A stretch of DNA of 64,000 nucleotides, taken from the NCBI RefSeq assembly GCF_003024195.1, contig NZ_KZ679057.1, positions 62,001 through 126,000 of the forward strand. Reading direction: 5' to 3'. The stretch is from Streptomyces dioscori. GTDB lineage: Bacteria; Actinomycetota; Actinomycetes; Streptomycetales; Streptomycetaceae. Below the pieces are notes generated by a model. The model did no database searches and had not been told where the DNA came from. It saw only the letters and a list, made by a program, of their open reading frames with translations. A program made the translations under genes and the position numbers. Below are positions 43,911 to 52,022 of this stretch, one piece after another. Within the stretch, counting starts at the first letter, position 1; the number at the start of each line of letters is the position of its first letter.

Positions 43911-45295
43911 CCGAGCTCGCCACGATGGAGTTCCACCCGCAGCCCCAGGCCGGCGAGGCCAGGCCCTGGGCCTTCCCGGCGCCCGAGCGCGGCACCCTCG
44001 GCAACGGCCTGACGCTGTTGCGCTGCCACCGCCCCGGCCAGCAGGTCGTCGCCGTGGAGGTCCTCCTGGACGCCCCGCTGGAGGCCGAGCCCAAGGGGCT
44101 CGACGGCATCGCCACGATCATGGCGCGGGCCTTCTCGGAGGGCACGGACAAGCACTCCGCCGAGGAGTTCGCCGCCGAGCTGGAGCGCTGCGGCGCCACC
44201 CTGGACGCCCACGCCGACCACCCCGGCGTACGGCTGAGCCTCGAAGTCCCCGTCTCCCGGCTGCCCAAGGCGCTCGGCCTGCTCGCCGACGCCCTCAGGG
44301 CACCCGCGTTCGATGACGGCGAGATCGAGCGGCTGGTGCGCAACCGGCTCGACGAGATCCCGCACGAGACCGCCAACCCGGCCCGCCGGGCCGCCAAGGA
44401 GCTGTCCCGGCAGCTCTTCCCGGCGGACTCCCGCATGTCGCGTCCGCGGCAGGGCACCGAGGAGACGGTCACCGCGATCGACTCGGCGGCCGTGCGCGCC
44501 TTCTACGAGAAGCACGTACGCCCCGCCACGGCCACCGCGGTCGTCGTCGGCGACCTCACGGACGTCGACCTCGACGCGCTGCTGGGGGACACGCTCGGCG
44601 CCTGGACCGGATCGCAGGCCCAGGCCCGGCCCGTGCCCTCGGTGACCGCCGACGACACCGGCCGCGTGATCATCGTCGACCGGCCCGGAGCCGTCCAGAC
44701 GCAGCTGCTCATCGGGCGCGTCGGCGCGGACCGGCACGACCGCGTGTGGCCCGCCCAGGTGCTCGGCACGTACTGCCTCGGTGGCACCCTCACCTCCCGC
44801 CTGGACCGCGTCCTGCGGGAGGAGAAGGGATACACCTACGGAGTGCGTGCGTTCGGCCAGGTGCTGCGCTCCGCTCCGGACGGGACGGGCATCTCGATGC
44901 TCGCCATCAGCGGTTCCGTGGACACCCCGAACACCGGGCCGGCGCTCGACGACCTCTGGAAGGTGCTGCGCACCCTCGCCGCCGAGGGCCTGACGGACGC
45001 CGAGCGCGATGTCGCCGTGCAGAACCTGGTGGGTGTGGCACCGCTGAAGTACGAGACCGCGGGCGCCGTCGCGGGCACGCTCGCCGACCAGGTCGAGCAG
45101 CACCTGCCGGACGACTTCCAGGCGACGCTGTACAAGCAGCTCGCCGCGACCGGCACCGTGGAGGCCACCGCGGCCGCCGTGAACGCGTTTCCGGTGGACC
45201 GTCTGGTGACCGTCCTCGTCGGGGACGCCGCGCAGATCGAGGAGCCCGTCAGGGCGCTCGGTGTCGGCGAAGTCAGCGTCGTGACGGCCGAGTAG
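43907..45295 (+). CDS. M16-family peptidase, non-catalytic partner subunit
   Basis: 462 residues starting at a GTG that overlaps the upstream stop (GTGA). Where HxxEH should be, the sequence reads GLDGIATIMARAFSEGT, so it cannot bind zinc. The C-terminal half retains the conserved closing motif (LGGTLTSRLDRVLREEKGYT, then YGVRAF), which supplies the Arg/Tyr residues to the active site in two-chain M16 enzymes. Equal length and coupled translation support a 1:1 complex. A U-tract terminator follows 67 bp later. Confidence 0.92.
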   Translation: MTELATMEFHPQPQAGEARPWAFPAPERGTLGNGLTLLRCHRPGQQVVAVEVLLDAPLEAEPKGLDGIATIMARAFSEGTDKHSAEEFAAELERCGATLDAHADHPGVRLSLEVPVSRLPKALGLLADALRAPAFDDGEIERLVRNRLDEIPHETANPARRAAKELSRQLFPADSRMSRPRQGTEETVTAIDSAAVRAFYEKHVRPATATAVVVGDLTDVDLDALLGDTLGAWTGSQAQARPVPSVTADDTGRVIIVDRPGAVQTQLLIGRVGADRHDRVWPAQVLGTYCLGGTLTSRLDRVLREEKGYTYGVRAFGQVLRSAPDGTGISMLAISGSVDTPNTGPALDDLWKVLRTLAAEGLTDAERDVAVQNLVGVAPLKYETAGAVAGTLADQVEQHLPDDFQATLYKQLAATGTVEATAAAVNAFPVDRLVTVLVGDAAQIEEPVRALGVGEVSVVTAE

Positions 45296-45313
45296 GGATC
45301 GGTGACCGGGCAG

Positions 45314-45354
45314 GACCTGTGAGCGAGCGGGATCTGTGAGCGAGCGGGACCTGT
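45314..45354. repeat. 17-bp tandem repeat after the M16 operon
   Basis: Units GACCTGTGAGCGAGCGG (45314-45330) and GATCTGTGAGCGAGCGG (45331-45347) are followed by a partial third, GACCTGT. They sit just before the terminator. Confidence 0.8.
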
Positions 45355-45362
45355 CACGGCCG

Positions 45363-45395
45363 GGGCCCGGGTGACCGGACGAGTCACCCGGGCCC
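45363..45395 (+). terminator. Intrinsic terminator of the M16 operon
   Basis: GGGCCCGGGTGAC (45363-45375) and its perfect complement (45383-45395) with a 7-nt loop, followed by TTTCCTGTCC. It isolates the M16 operon from the riboswitch-controlled gene. Confidence 0.88.
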
Positions 45396-45539
45396 TTTCC
45401 TGTCCTTCTCCGCCCCTGGTTTGTCCGTATTGCAGGGAAGTTGCCTGTCTGCCCTGTGGCATGCGCCTCAAAAACGGTGATCCGTTTGTCTATCGAAAGA
45501 GGCGCCGCTTAGCGTCGGTCCGGCTGTTCGTCAGGCATC

Positions 45540-45706
45540 GCGCCGCGTCCGCGGCACCGGACAGTCATCGCCGAGTCCCCGCATGGCGCGAGCCAGGGGA
45601 GCCGGGGACCCACGTCCCTGGGGTGAATCGGACGCCCTCCAGGAGGGGGTCCGTAGGAGACCTTCCTGCTCCGAACCCGTCAGCTAACCCGGTAGGCGAG
45701 AAGGAA
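45540..45706 (+). promoter_or_regulatory. ydaO-yuaA-type c-di-AMP riboswitch
   Basis: The leader of the M23 peptidase contains hallmark pieces of this aptamer: GGGGAGCCGGGGACCC (45597-45612), CCTGGGGTGAATCGGAC (about 45617-45633), a GTAGGAGACCTTCCTGC hairpin (about 45653-45669), and GAACCCGTCAGCTAACCCGG followed by TAGGCG (about 45673-45698). The class binds cyclic di-AMP and in Streptomyces usually switches off cell-wall hydrolase genes when the signal is high (established knowledge). Exact ends are approximate. The expression platform is not obvious, since no U-tract terminator lies before the ATG. Confidence 0.9.
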
Positions 45707-45725
45707 GGAAAGGACCAGCCACTTC

Positions 45726-46499
45726 ATGGCGTTCACCCGCGCCACGGGGAAGCACCGTCTTCCCAGCCGCATGACGCGCACCACCCGCAGGACCGTCGGC
45801 GTCGCCGCCCTGGCCACCACCGGTGTCGTGGGCACGCTGGCCGCCCCGGCGTTCGCCGCCGAGAGCGAGATCGAGCAGACGGGCCCCCTGAAGGCCGTCA
45901 CCATGGGCGACTCGGTCGCCCACGAGATCGACGCGCAGGCCGTCGCCCAGCGCCAGGCCGCCGAGCAGGCCGCCGCCCGTGAGAAGGCCGAGGCCGACGC
46001 GAAGAAGCGTGCGGAGGAGGCCAGGGCGAAGGCCGAGAAGGAGCGCGAGGCCAAGGCCCGTGCGGCCCGCGAGGCCGAGCGCAAGCGCCTCAACGCCTAC
46101 ACCGCGCCGATCACCGGCTCGTACGTCTCCACCTCCTACCAGGCAGGTGGCGGCATCTGGTCCTCCGGGAGCCACACCGGCATCGACTTCCACGCCGCCA
46201 GCGGCACCGCCGTGCACGCGGTGGGCTCCGGCACCGTCGTGGAGGCCGACTGGGGAGGCTCGTACGGCAACCAGGTCGTCATCAAGATGGTCGACGGCAC
46301 GTACACCCAGTACGGGCACCTCTCGTCCATCGGTGTCTCGGTCGGCCAGACGGTCACTCCGGGGCAGCAGATAGCCCTCTCCGGGGCGACCGGCAACGTC
46401 ACGGGGGCGCACCTGCACTTCGAGGCGCGGACGACCGCAGAGTACGGATCCGACATGGACCCGATCGCCTACCTCCGCGGGCACGGCGTGAACGTCTGA
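45726..46499 (+). CDS. Secreted M23 (LytM-type) peptidoglycan endopeptidase
   Basis: 257 residues. A signal peptide around residues 20-45 ends AAPAFA-AES. Residues ~70-120 form an alanine/lysine/glutamate-rich coiled coil. The M23 domain (about 128-250) has SSGSHTGIDFHAASGTAVHA (first zinc His and Asp), YGNQVVIKMVDGTYTQYGHL, and GNVTGAHLHFEARTT (HxH zinc ligands), all intact. It should cut peptide cross-links in the cell wall. Control by the c-di-AMP riboswitch directly upstream fits hydrolases used in germination or growth. The ribosome site lies in a GAAGGAAGGAAAGGA tract. Confidence 0.93.
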   Translation: MAFTRATGKHRLPSRMTRTTRRTVGVAALATTGVVGTLAAPAFAAESEIEQTGPLKAVTMGDSVAHEIDAQAVAQRQAAEQAAAREKAEADAKKRAEEARAKAEKEREAKARAAREAERKRLNAYTAPITGSYVSTSYQAGGGIWSSGSHTGIDFHAASGTAVHAVGSGTVVEADWGGSYGNQVVIKMVDGTYTQYGHLSSIGVSVGQTVTPGQQIALSGATGNVTGAHLHFEARTTAEYGSDMDPIAYLRGHGVNV

Positions 46500-46540
46500 C
46501 AGCACGGCGCTTCCGTAGCGCACCCGCACCGCACCTTCGT

Positions 46541-46573
46541 CGCAGGCCCCGGCTCACCGAGCCGGGGCCTGCG
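46541..46573 (+). terminator. 14-bp perfect hairpin after the M23 gene
   Basis: CGCAGGCCCCGGCT (46541-46554) and its perfect complement (46560-46573) with loop CACCG. No T-run follows. Confidence 0.82.
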
Positions 46574-46753
46574 CGCGTCCGGACGGCTTCCGGTCACTTT
46601 CGTACCGGACGACTGCCTGTTCAGAAGCGCGGTGTGTCCAAAAAATATCCATGGATTCCCGGCTGCCTTCGGAATTTCCCGTTCTCTGCAATAGAGTCAC
46701 CGAACAAGCGTCAATCGACCGCGTTTCGCGGGGATTAAGGCGGAGGTCCGGTC

Positions 46754-47446
46754 ATGCGTATTCCCGCGCGCTCGGTATGCACGGCGATCCGGGACGACAT
46801 CGTCGCGGGTGTCTACGAGCGCGGCAGCCGGCTCACCGAAGAACTGCTCGCGCGCCGCTACGGCGTCTCGCGGGTCCCCGTGCGCGAGGCACTGCGCACG
46901 CTGGAGGCGGAGGGCTTCGTGATCACCCGCCGGCACGCGGGCGCGTGCGTCGCGGAACCCACGGAGCAGGAGGCCGCCGACCTCCTGGAGATGCGTGTGC
47001 TGCTGGAGCCGCTGGGCGCCGCCCGGGCCGCCCAGCGGCGTACGGAGGCCCATCTCAAGGTGCTGCGCGGCCTGGTCAGGCTCGGCCAGGAGCGGGCCAG
47101 GCAGGGCAACAGCGAGGACCTGCGCTCGCTCGGCGGCTGGTTCCACGAGACGCTCGCGCAGTCCTCCGGCAGTCCGGCGCTGACCTCGACGCTCGGCCAG
47201 CTGCGGCACAAGATCGCTTGGATGTACTCGGTCGAGGCGCCCGCACACCCCGCCGAGTCCTGGACCGAGCACGGGGCCATCGTGGACGCCGTGGCCCGCG
47301 GTGACAGCGACCGGGCCAGGGCGATCACGGCGCTGCACACGGAGCGGGCGATGTCCGCGCACCGGCTGCGTTTTCCCGGCGGGGAGCGCGCCGAGCGTGT
47401 GAGGACTTCGCAACATCCCGTAAACACAGTGGGCCTGCGGCATTAA
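46754..47446 (+). CDS. GntR-family (FCD) transcriptional regulator
   Basis: 230 residues with GGAGG upstream of the ATG. The winged helix is at about 8-70 (RLTEELLARRYGVSRVPVRE, then ALRTLEAEGFVITRRHAGAC). The FCD ligand domain follows (LLEMRVLLEPLGAARAAQRR; WFHETLAQSSGSPALTSTLG; EHGAIVDAVARGDSDRARAI). The Arg, Asp and His residues that bind metal or carboxylates in FadR relatives are present. It is monocistronic and converges on ptsH, so regulation of sugar or amino-acid use is possible, but the target is not evident. The ATG follows an AT-rich leader with a TAGAGT -10-like box near 46692. Confidence 0.9.
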   Translation: MRIPARSVCTAIRDDIVAGVYERGSRLTEELLARRYGVSRVPVREALRTLEAEGFVITRRHAGACVAEPTEQEAADLLEMRVLLEPLGAARAAQRRTEAHLKVLRGLVRLGQERARQGNSEDLRSLGGWFHETLAQSSGSPALTSTLGQLRHKIAWMYSVEAPAHPAESWTEHGAIVDAVARGDSDRARAITALHTERAMSAHRLRFPGGERAERVRTSQHPVNTVGLRH

Positions 47447-47644
47447 CAGAAGCGCCGTATACAAAGAGAGATATTCGGCGGGTCCCTATTTTCGGTGCCC
47501 TTTTCTTCCGTGTGCCCAAAATTGTGGAGCACGCTATTTCCGTGCGCGCGGGAGCGGGCGGAGACGCGCGGAAATCAAGATGCCGCGCGCAGGAAATGAA
47601 TGGCCCCGGTTCCGCACGGTCCGGCATGCCCCCGTACACGCAAA

Positions 47645-47689
47645 CGGCGGAGCCGCGTCGCCCGGGGTGTGGGTGACGCGGCTCCGCCG
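47645..47689. terminator. Bidirectional 15-bp hairpin
   Basis: CGGCGGAGCCGCGTC (47645-47659) and its perfect complement (47675-47689), 15-nt loop, between the convergent GntR and ptsH genes. Confidence 0.82.
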
Positions 47690-47690
47690 T

Positions 47691-47810
47691 ACGGGATCCG
47701 ATGGGACCTGTGGATCCGATGGGACCGATGAGGTCCGGGGGACCGGAGGGGGCCCGAGAGACCTGGGGGGTCGTCCGAGGGGACCTGGGGGGTCCGAGGG
47801 GACCTGAGGG
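47691..47810. repeat. G-rich imperfect repeats next to the ptsH stop
   Basis: Repeated GGGATCCGATGGGACC-type and GTCCGAGGGGACCTGGGGG-type units fill the ~120 bases before the ptsH stop codon. The block consists largely of alternating GGTCC/GGACC elements, so many short hairpins could form in the ptsH mRNA tail. Confidence 0.75.
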
Positions 47811-48092
47811 TCAGACCGTCTCGGGGAGCTCGTCGAGCCCCTCCGCGACCAGCTTCGCCAGGCGGTCGAGCGCGGCGTCCGCGCCCTCGGCGTCGGAGGC
47901 CAGGACGATCTCCTCGCCGCCCTGGGCGCCCAGGCCGAGGACCGCGAGCATGGACGCGGCGTTGACGGGGTTGCCGTCGGCCTTGGCGATCGTCACGGGG
48001 ACGCCGGTGGCCGTGGCCGCCCGGACGAAGATGGAGGCGGGACGGGCGTGCAGGCCCTCGGCCCAGCCGACGTTGACGCGGCGCTCAGCCAT
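47811..48092 (-). CDS. ptsH: Phosphocarrier protein HPr
   Basis: 93 residues from the ATG at 48092 with GAAGGG 9 nt upstream. HPr passes phosphate from enzyme I to sugar-specific PTS enzymes. The active-site His is in AEGLHARPASIFVRAA (His15 region). The conserved serine region is NAASMLAVLGLGAQGGEEI; Streptomyces HPr is generally not controlled by Ser phosphorylation as in Firmicutes (knowledge). Enzyme I and Crr are not adjacent, as is usual in Streptomyces. The length is slightly above the typical 85-90. Confidence 0.96.
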   Translation of the reverse strand: MAERRVNVGWAEGLHARPASIFVRAATATGVPVTIAKADGNPVNAASMLAVLGLGAQGGEEIVLASDAEGADAALDRLAKLVAEGLDELPETV

Positions 48093-48163
48093 GTGATGCT
48101 GCCCTTCAGGTGTCAAGGTTGTCTAGACCAGTGTTCCATACGGTGAACAGTGAGGCGTGCCTT

Positions 48164-48211
48164 GCGCGGGGTGCGCGCCCGGACCGGGCGCGGGGTGCGC
48201 GCCCGGACCGG
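48164..48211. repeat. Perfect 24-bp tandem duplication
   Basis: The 24-bp unit starting GCGCGGGGTGCGCGCC occurs at 48164-48187 and again, identical, at 48188-48211. It lies in the divergent promoter region between ptsH and the Pat-like gene. Confidence 0.88.
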
Positions 48212-48346
48212 CTCCAGCCCGCAAGGCTGCCCCTGACCCTCAAGGCTGCCCCCGGCCCCAGAACAGCCCCGGGTGCCCAAGACTGCCCCGGGTCCCCGCC
48301 CTACGCGAACCCGCCGTTGTCGTACCCGAGTCGTACTCTGGGCCCC

Positions 48347-51300
48347 ATGCAGACCCCGACGGACCGGCACGAGTACCCCGCTCACTGGGAGGCCGACGTC
48401 GTGCTGCGCGACGGCGGCACCGCGCGCGTCCGGCCCATCACGGCCGACGACGCGGACCGCCTCGTCAGCTTCTACGAGCAGGTGTCCGCCGAGTCGAAGT
48501 ACTACCGCTTCTTCGCGCCGTACCCGCGTCTGTCCGCCAAGGACGTCCACCGCTTCACCCACCACGACTTCGTGGACCGGGTGGGACTCGCGGCGACCGT
48601 CGGCGGCGAATTCATCGCCACCGTACGGTACGACCGCATCGCCGCGGACGGCCGGCCCGCCTCCGCCCCCGCGGACGAGGCGGAGGTCGCCTTCCTCGTC
48701 CAGGACGCCCACCAGGGCCGCGGCGTGGCCTCCGCCCTGCTCGAACATGTCGCGGCCGTCGCCCGTGAGCGCGGCATCCGCCGCTTCGCCGCCGAGGTGC
48801 TGCCCGCCAACACCAAGATGATCAAAGTCTTCACGGACGCCGGGTACCAGCAGAAGCGCAGCTTCGAGGACGGCGTCGTACGCCTGGAGTTCGACCTGGA
48901 GCCCACCGACCGTTCGCTCGCCGTGCAGCGCGCGCGGGAGCAGCGGGCCGAGGCGCGTTCCGTGGCCCGGCTCCTGGCACCCGGCTCCGTCGCGGTCGTC
49001 GGCGCGGGCCGCACACCTGGGGGAGTGGGCCGCAGCATCCTGGACAACCTGCGCGACGCGGGCTTCACCGGGCGCCTGTACGCGGTGAACGGCGCACTTC
49101 AGGAGAAGGAGCTGGCCGGCGTCCCGGCTTACCGCTCCGTGCGCGACATCGGCGAGCCCGTCGACCTCGCGGTGATCGCCGTCCCGGCCGAGCGGGTCCC
49201 CGAAGCGGTCGCGGAGTGCGGCGAGCACGGGGTGCAGGGGCTCGTCGTGGTCTCCGCGGGGTACGCCGAGAGCGGCCCCGAGGGCAGGGAACGCCAGCGC
49301 GAGCTCGTACGCCAGGTGCGGACGTACGGAATGCGGCTGATCGGGCCGAACGCCTTCGGAGTCATCAACACCTCCCCCCGGACCCGGCTCAACGCCTCGC
49401 TCGCACCGGAGATGCCACGCACCGGACGCATCGGCCTGTTCGCCCAGTCCGGGGCCATCGGGATCGCGCTGCTGTCCCGGCTGCACCGGCGCGGCGGCGG
49501 GGTCACCGGGGTGACGGGCGTGTCGACCTTCGTCTCCTCCGGCAACCGCGCCGACGTGTCCGGCAACGACGTCCTTCAGTACTGGTACGACGACCCGGAC
49601 ACCGACGTCGCGCTCATGTACCTCGAATCGATCGGCAATCCGCGGAAGTTCACCCGCCTCGCCCGGCGTACGGCAGCGGCCAAGCCGCTGGTCGTCGTCC
49701 AGGGCGCGCGGCACGGCGGAGCCGCGCCCCAGGGGCACGCGGTACGGGCCACCCGGCTGCCGCACGCCACGGTGTCCGCCCTGCTGCGGCAGGCCGGGGT
49801 CATCCGGGTGGACACGATCACGGAGCTGGTCGACGCGGGGCTGCTGCTGGCACGCCAGCCGCTGCCCACGGGCCCGAGGGTGGCCATCCTCGGGAACTCC
49901 GAGTCGCTCGGACTGCTGACGTACGACGCGTGTCTCGCCCAGGGGCTGCAACCGCTGCCGCCCCGCGACCTGACGACGGGCGCCTCCGCCGAGGACTTCC
50001 GGGCCGCGCTGGCGCACGCCCTGGCCGACGACGCCTGCGACGCCGTCGTGGTCACGGCCATTCCGGCGGTGGGCGAGCGCTCCGCGGCGGACGCCGCGCT
50101 GGCGGAGGCCCTCCGGTCGGCCTCGGCGGCGGCTCCCGCCAAGCCGGTCCTCGTGGTGCACGTGGAGCTGGGCGGACTCGCGGAGGCCCTGTCCGCGGCC
50201 GCCAGCACCGCACCGACCGGAGGCGCCGCATCGGTCGGCACCCCACCGGACGGCGCCACAGCGGATGCCACCACATCGGTCGGCGCCACACCGGATGCCA
50301 CCACCCCGGGCGGCACCGCGTCAGCAGCAGCCGGCCCCGCCCCGCAAGCCGCTCCCGTCCTCCCCGAGCCGGTGGAGAGCGCCGAGGCGGACTCCCGGCT
50401 CATCCCCGCCTACCCCGCCGCCGAGCGGGCCGTGCGCGCGCTCGCGGAAGCGGTGAAGTACGGCCAGTGGCGGCAGGAGTCCGCCGATCCGGGCCGGGTG
50501 CCCGAGTACGAGGACATCGACGAGAAGGGCGCGGCCGACCGGATCAGCCGCCTTCTGGTCGACGGCGAGGGCAGCACCACCGCAACAGCGCCGGACGCGG
50601 GACGGACGGAACCGGGTGCGGGACAGACGGAGCCGGGCGCGGTGATGCCTACGACGGAGCCGGGTGCGGTGGTGCCTGCGACGGAAGCGGGCGGCCCGGC
50701 CGAGGGCGCGCTCACCCTCGGCCCCGACGACACCTGCGCCCTCCTCGCCCGGTACGGCATCGACGTCCGCCGCGCCCTGCCCGCGCCCACACCCGGGGAG
50801 GCCGTCGCCGCGGCGGAGTCCCTCGGCTACCCCGTGGCGCTGAAGACCACCGCCCCCCATCTGCGGCACCGCGCCGACCTGGGTGGCGTCCGCCTCGACC
50901 TGGCGGACGAGGAACAACTGCGGCGCGCGTACGCCGAATTGACCAGCCTCTTCGGGGAGCCCGAGGAACTGCGCCCGGTGGTACAGGCCATGGCACCGCG
51001 CGGTGTCGACACGGTCGTACGGGCGGTCATCGACCCGGCCGCCGGAGCGGTGCTCTCCTTCGGGCTCGCCGGAGCCGCGTCCGAACTGCTCGGAGACACC
51101 GCGCACCGACTGATTCCGGTCACCGACCGAGACGCCGCCTCGCTGGTCCGCTCCATCCGGACCGCACCCCTCCTCTTCGGCTGGCGCGGCTCGGCCCCGG
51201 CGGACGTCGCGGCACTGGAGGAACTGTTGCTGCGCCTGTCACGACTCGTCGACGACCACCCGGAGGTCGTCTCCGTGTCCCTGGAACCGGTCGTCGTCGC

Positions 51301-51394
51301 CCCGCGCGGGCTGAGCGTGCTCGGCGCCTCCGTACGGCTCGCGCCGCCGCCCGCCCGCGACGACCTCGGCCCCCGCACCCTTCCTGTGTACTGA
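48347..51394 (+). CDS. Pat-type protein: GNAT acetyltransferase fused to NDP-forming acyl-CoA synthetase-like domains
   Basis: 1015 residues from the ATG at 48347, 7 nt after TACTCT (likely leaderless). Residues ~20-185 form a GNAT domain with the acetyl-CoA loop DAHQGRGVASALLEHVAAVA. Then come a CoA-binding Rossmann domain (VAVVGAGRTPGGVGRSILDN), a succinyl-CoA-synthetase-like domain (GLFAQSGAIGIALLSRL; VSSGNRADVSGNDVLQYW) and a C-terminal ATP-grasp domain (ESLGYPVALKTTAPHLRHRA; GGVRLDLADEEQLRRAY). The SHTG phosphohistidine motif of true synthetases is not visible. Two Pro/Ala/Thr-rich linkers are unusually long. By analogy with S. lividans Pat it likely acetylates acyl-CoA synthetases. Confidence 0.87.
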   Translation: MQTPTDRHEYPAHWEADVVLRDGGTARVRPITADDADRLVSFYEQVSAESKYYRFFAPYPRLSAKDVHRFTHHDFVDRVGLAATVGGEFIATVRYDRIAADGRPASAPADEAEVAFLVQDAHQGRGVASALLEHVAAVARERGIRRFAAEVLPANTKMIKVFTDAGYQQKRSFEDGVVRLEFDLEPTDRSLAVQRAREQRAEARSVARLLAPGSVAVVGAGRTPGGVGRSILDNLRDAGFTGRLYAVNGALQEKELAGVPAYRSVRDIGEPVDLAVIAVPAERVPEAVAECGEHGVQGLVVVSAGYAESGPEGRERQRELVRQVRTYGMRLIGPNAFGVINTSPRTRLNASLAPEMPRTGRIGLFAQSGAIGIALLSRLHRRGGGVTGVTGVSTFVSSGNRADVSGNDVLQYWYDDPDTDVALMYLESIGNPRKFTRLARRTAAAKPLVVVQGARHGGAAPQGHAVRATRLPHATVSALLRQAGVIRVDTITELVDAGLLLARQPLPTGPRVAILGNSESLGLLTYDACLAQGLQPLPPRDLTTGASAEDFRAALAHALADDACDAVVVTAIPAVGERSAADAALAEALRSASAAAPAKPVLVVHVELGGLAEALSAAASTAPTGGAASVGTPPDGATADATTSVGATPDATTPGGTASAAAGPAPQAAPVLPEPVESAEADSRLIPAYPAAERAVRALAEAVKYGQWRQESADPGRVPEYEDIDEKGAADRISRLLVDGEGSTTATAPDAGRTEPGAGQTEPGAVMPTTEPGAVVPATEAGGPAEGALTLGPDDTCALLARYGIDVRRALPAPTPGEAVAAAESLGYPVALKTTAPHLRHRADLGGVRLDLADEEQLRRAYAELTSLFGEPEELRPVVQAMAPRGVDTVVRAVIDPAAGAVLSFGLAGAASELLGDTAHRLIPVTDRDAASLVRSIRTAPLLFGWRGSAPADVAALEELLLRLSRLVDDHPEVVSVSLEPVVVAPRGLSVLGASVRLAPPPARDDLGPRTLPVY

Positions 51395-51434
51395 GCGGTG
51401 CCTCGCAGTCAGTGCGCCCCCGTAGAATGGACGT

Positions 51435-52022
51435 ATGGCCAAGACCAGTACGACGACCCAGGGGCTGCGAGCGGCGATCGAGCGCAGCGGCTACTACCCG
51501 GCCCTCGTGGCCGAGGCGGTGGAGGCCGCGGTAGGGGGCGAGCCCATCCGGTCGTATCTGGTCCACCAGGAGACGACGTTCGACGCGAACGAGGTGCGTC
51601 GGCATGTGACGGTGCTCGTTCTCACGGGTAACCGTTTCATCGTGAGCCACACCGACGAGCAGGCGGCGGACAGCACGTCGCCCACGCCGTACGCGACGAC
51701 GTCCACCGAGTCCGTGAAGCTTGGCCGGATCTCGTCCGTCGTGCTCAGCCGGGTCGTGGCGAACCCCGAGAAGTACGTGGTGGGGACCCTGCCGCGCGAG
51801 GTCGTCCTCACCATCGGCTGGGGCGCGGTCGCCCGTATCGACCTGGAGCCCGCGGCCTGCGGCGACTCCAACTGCGAGGCGGACCACGGCTACACCGGCA
51901 GCTCGACGGCCGACGACCTGAGCCTGCGCGTCAGTGAGGCCGGCGACGGGCCGGACGCCGTGCGTCAGACGCTCGCCTTCGCGCAGTCGCTCTCCGAGGC
52001 GACCGCGGACGTCACCCGCTGA
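51435..52022 (+). CDS. DUF5998 family protein
   Basis: 195 residues. TAGAAT (51423-51428) lies 6 nt before the ATG, so the mRNA is probably leaderless. The sequence (LRAAIERSGYYPALVAEAVE; RHVTVLVLTGNRFIVSHTDE; AACGDSNCEADHGYTGSST) matches the actinobacterial DUF5998 family as I recall. An internal CGDSNC pair could bind a metal or form a disulfide. Function unknown. It overlaps the next gene by one base (TGATG), so the two proteins are probably made together with the phosphatase-like enzyme. Confidence 0.85.
   Translation: MAKTSTTTQGLRAAIERSGYYPALVAEAVEAAVGGEPIRSYLVHQETTFDANEVRRHVTVLVLTGNRFIVSHTDEQAADSTSPTPYATTSTESVKLGRISSVVLSRVVANPEKYVVGTLPREVVLTIGWGAVARIDLEPAACGDSNCEADHGYTGSSTADDLSLRVSEAGDGPDAVRQTLAFAQSLSEATADVTR

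Larger units (their letters stand above)
47447..47810. other. Spacer between convergent GntR gene and ptsH
   Basis: About 360 bases with no gene. The first part is A/T-rich. The middle holds the 15-bp terminator at 47645-47689. The last 120 bases are a G-rich repeat block. Confidence 0.5.
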
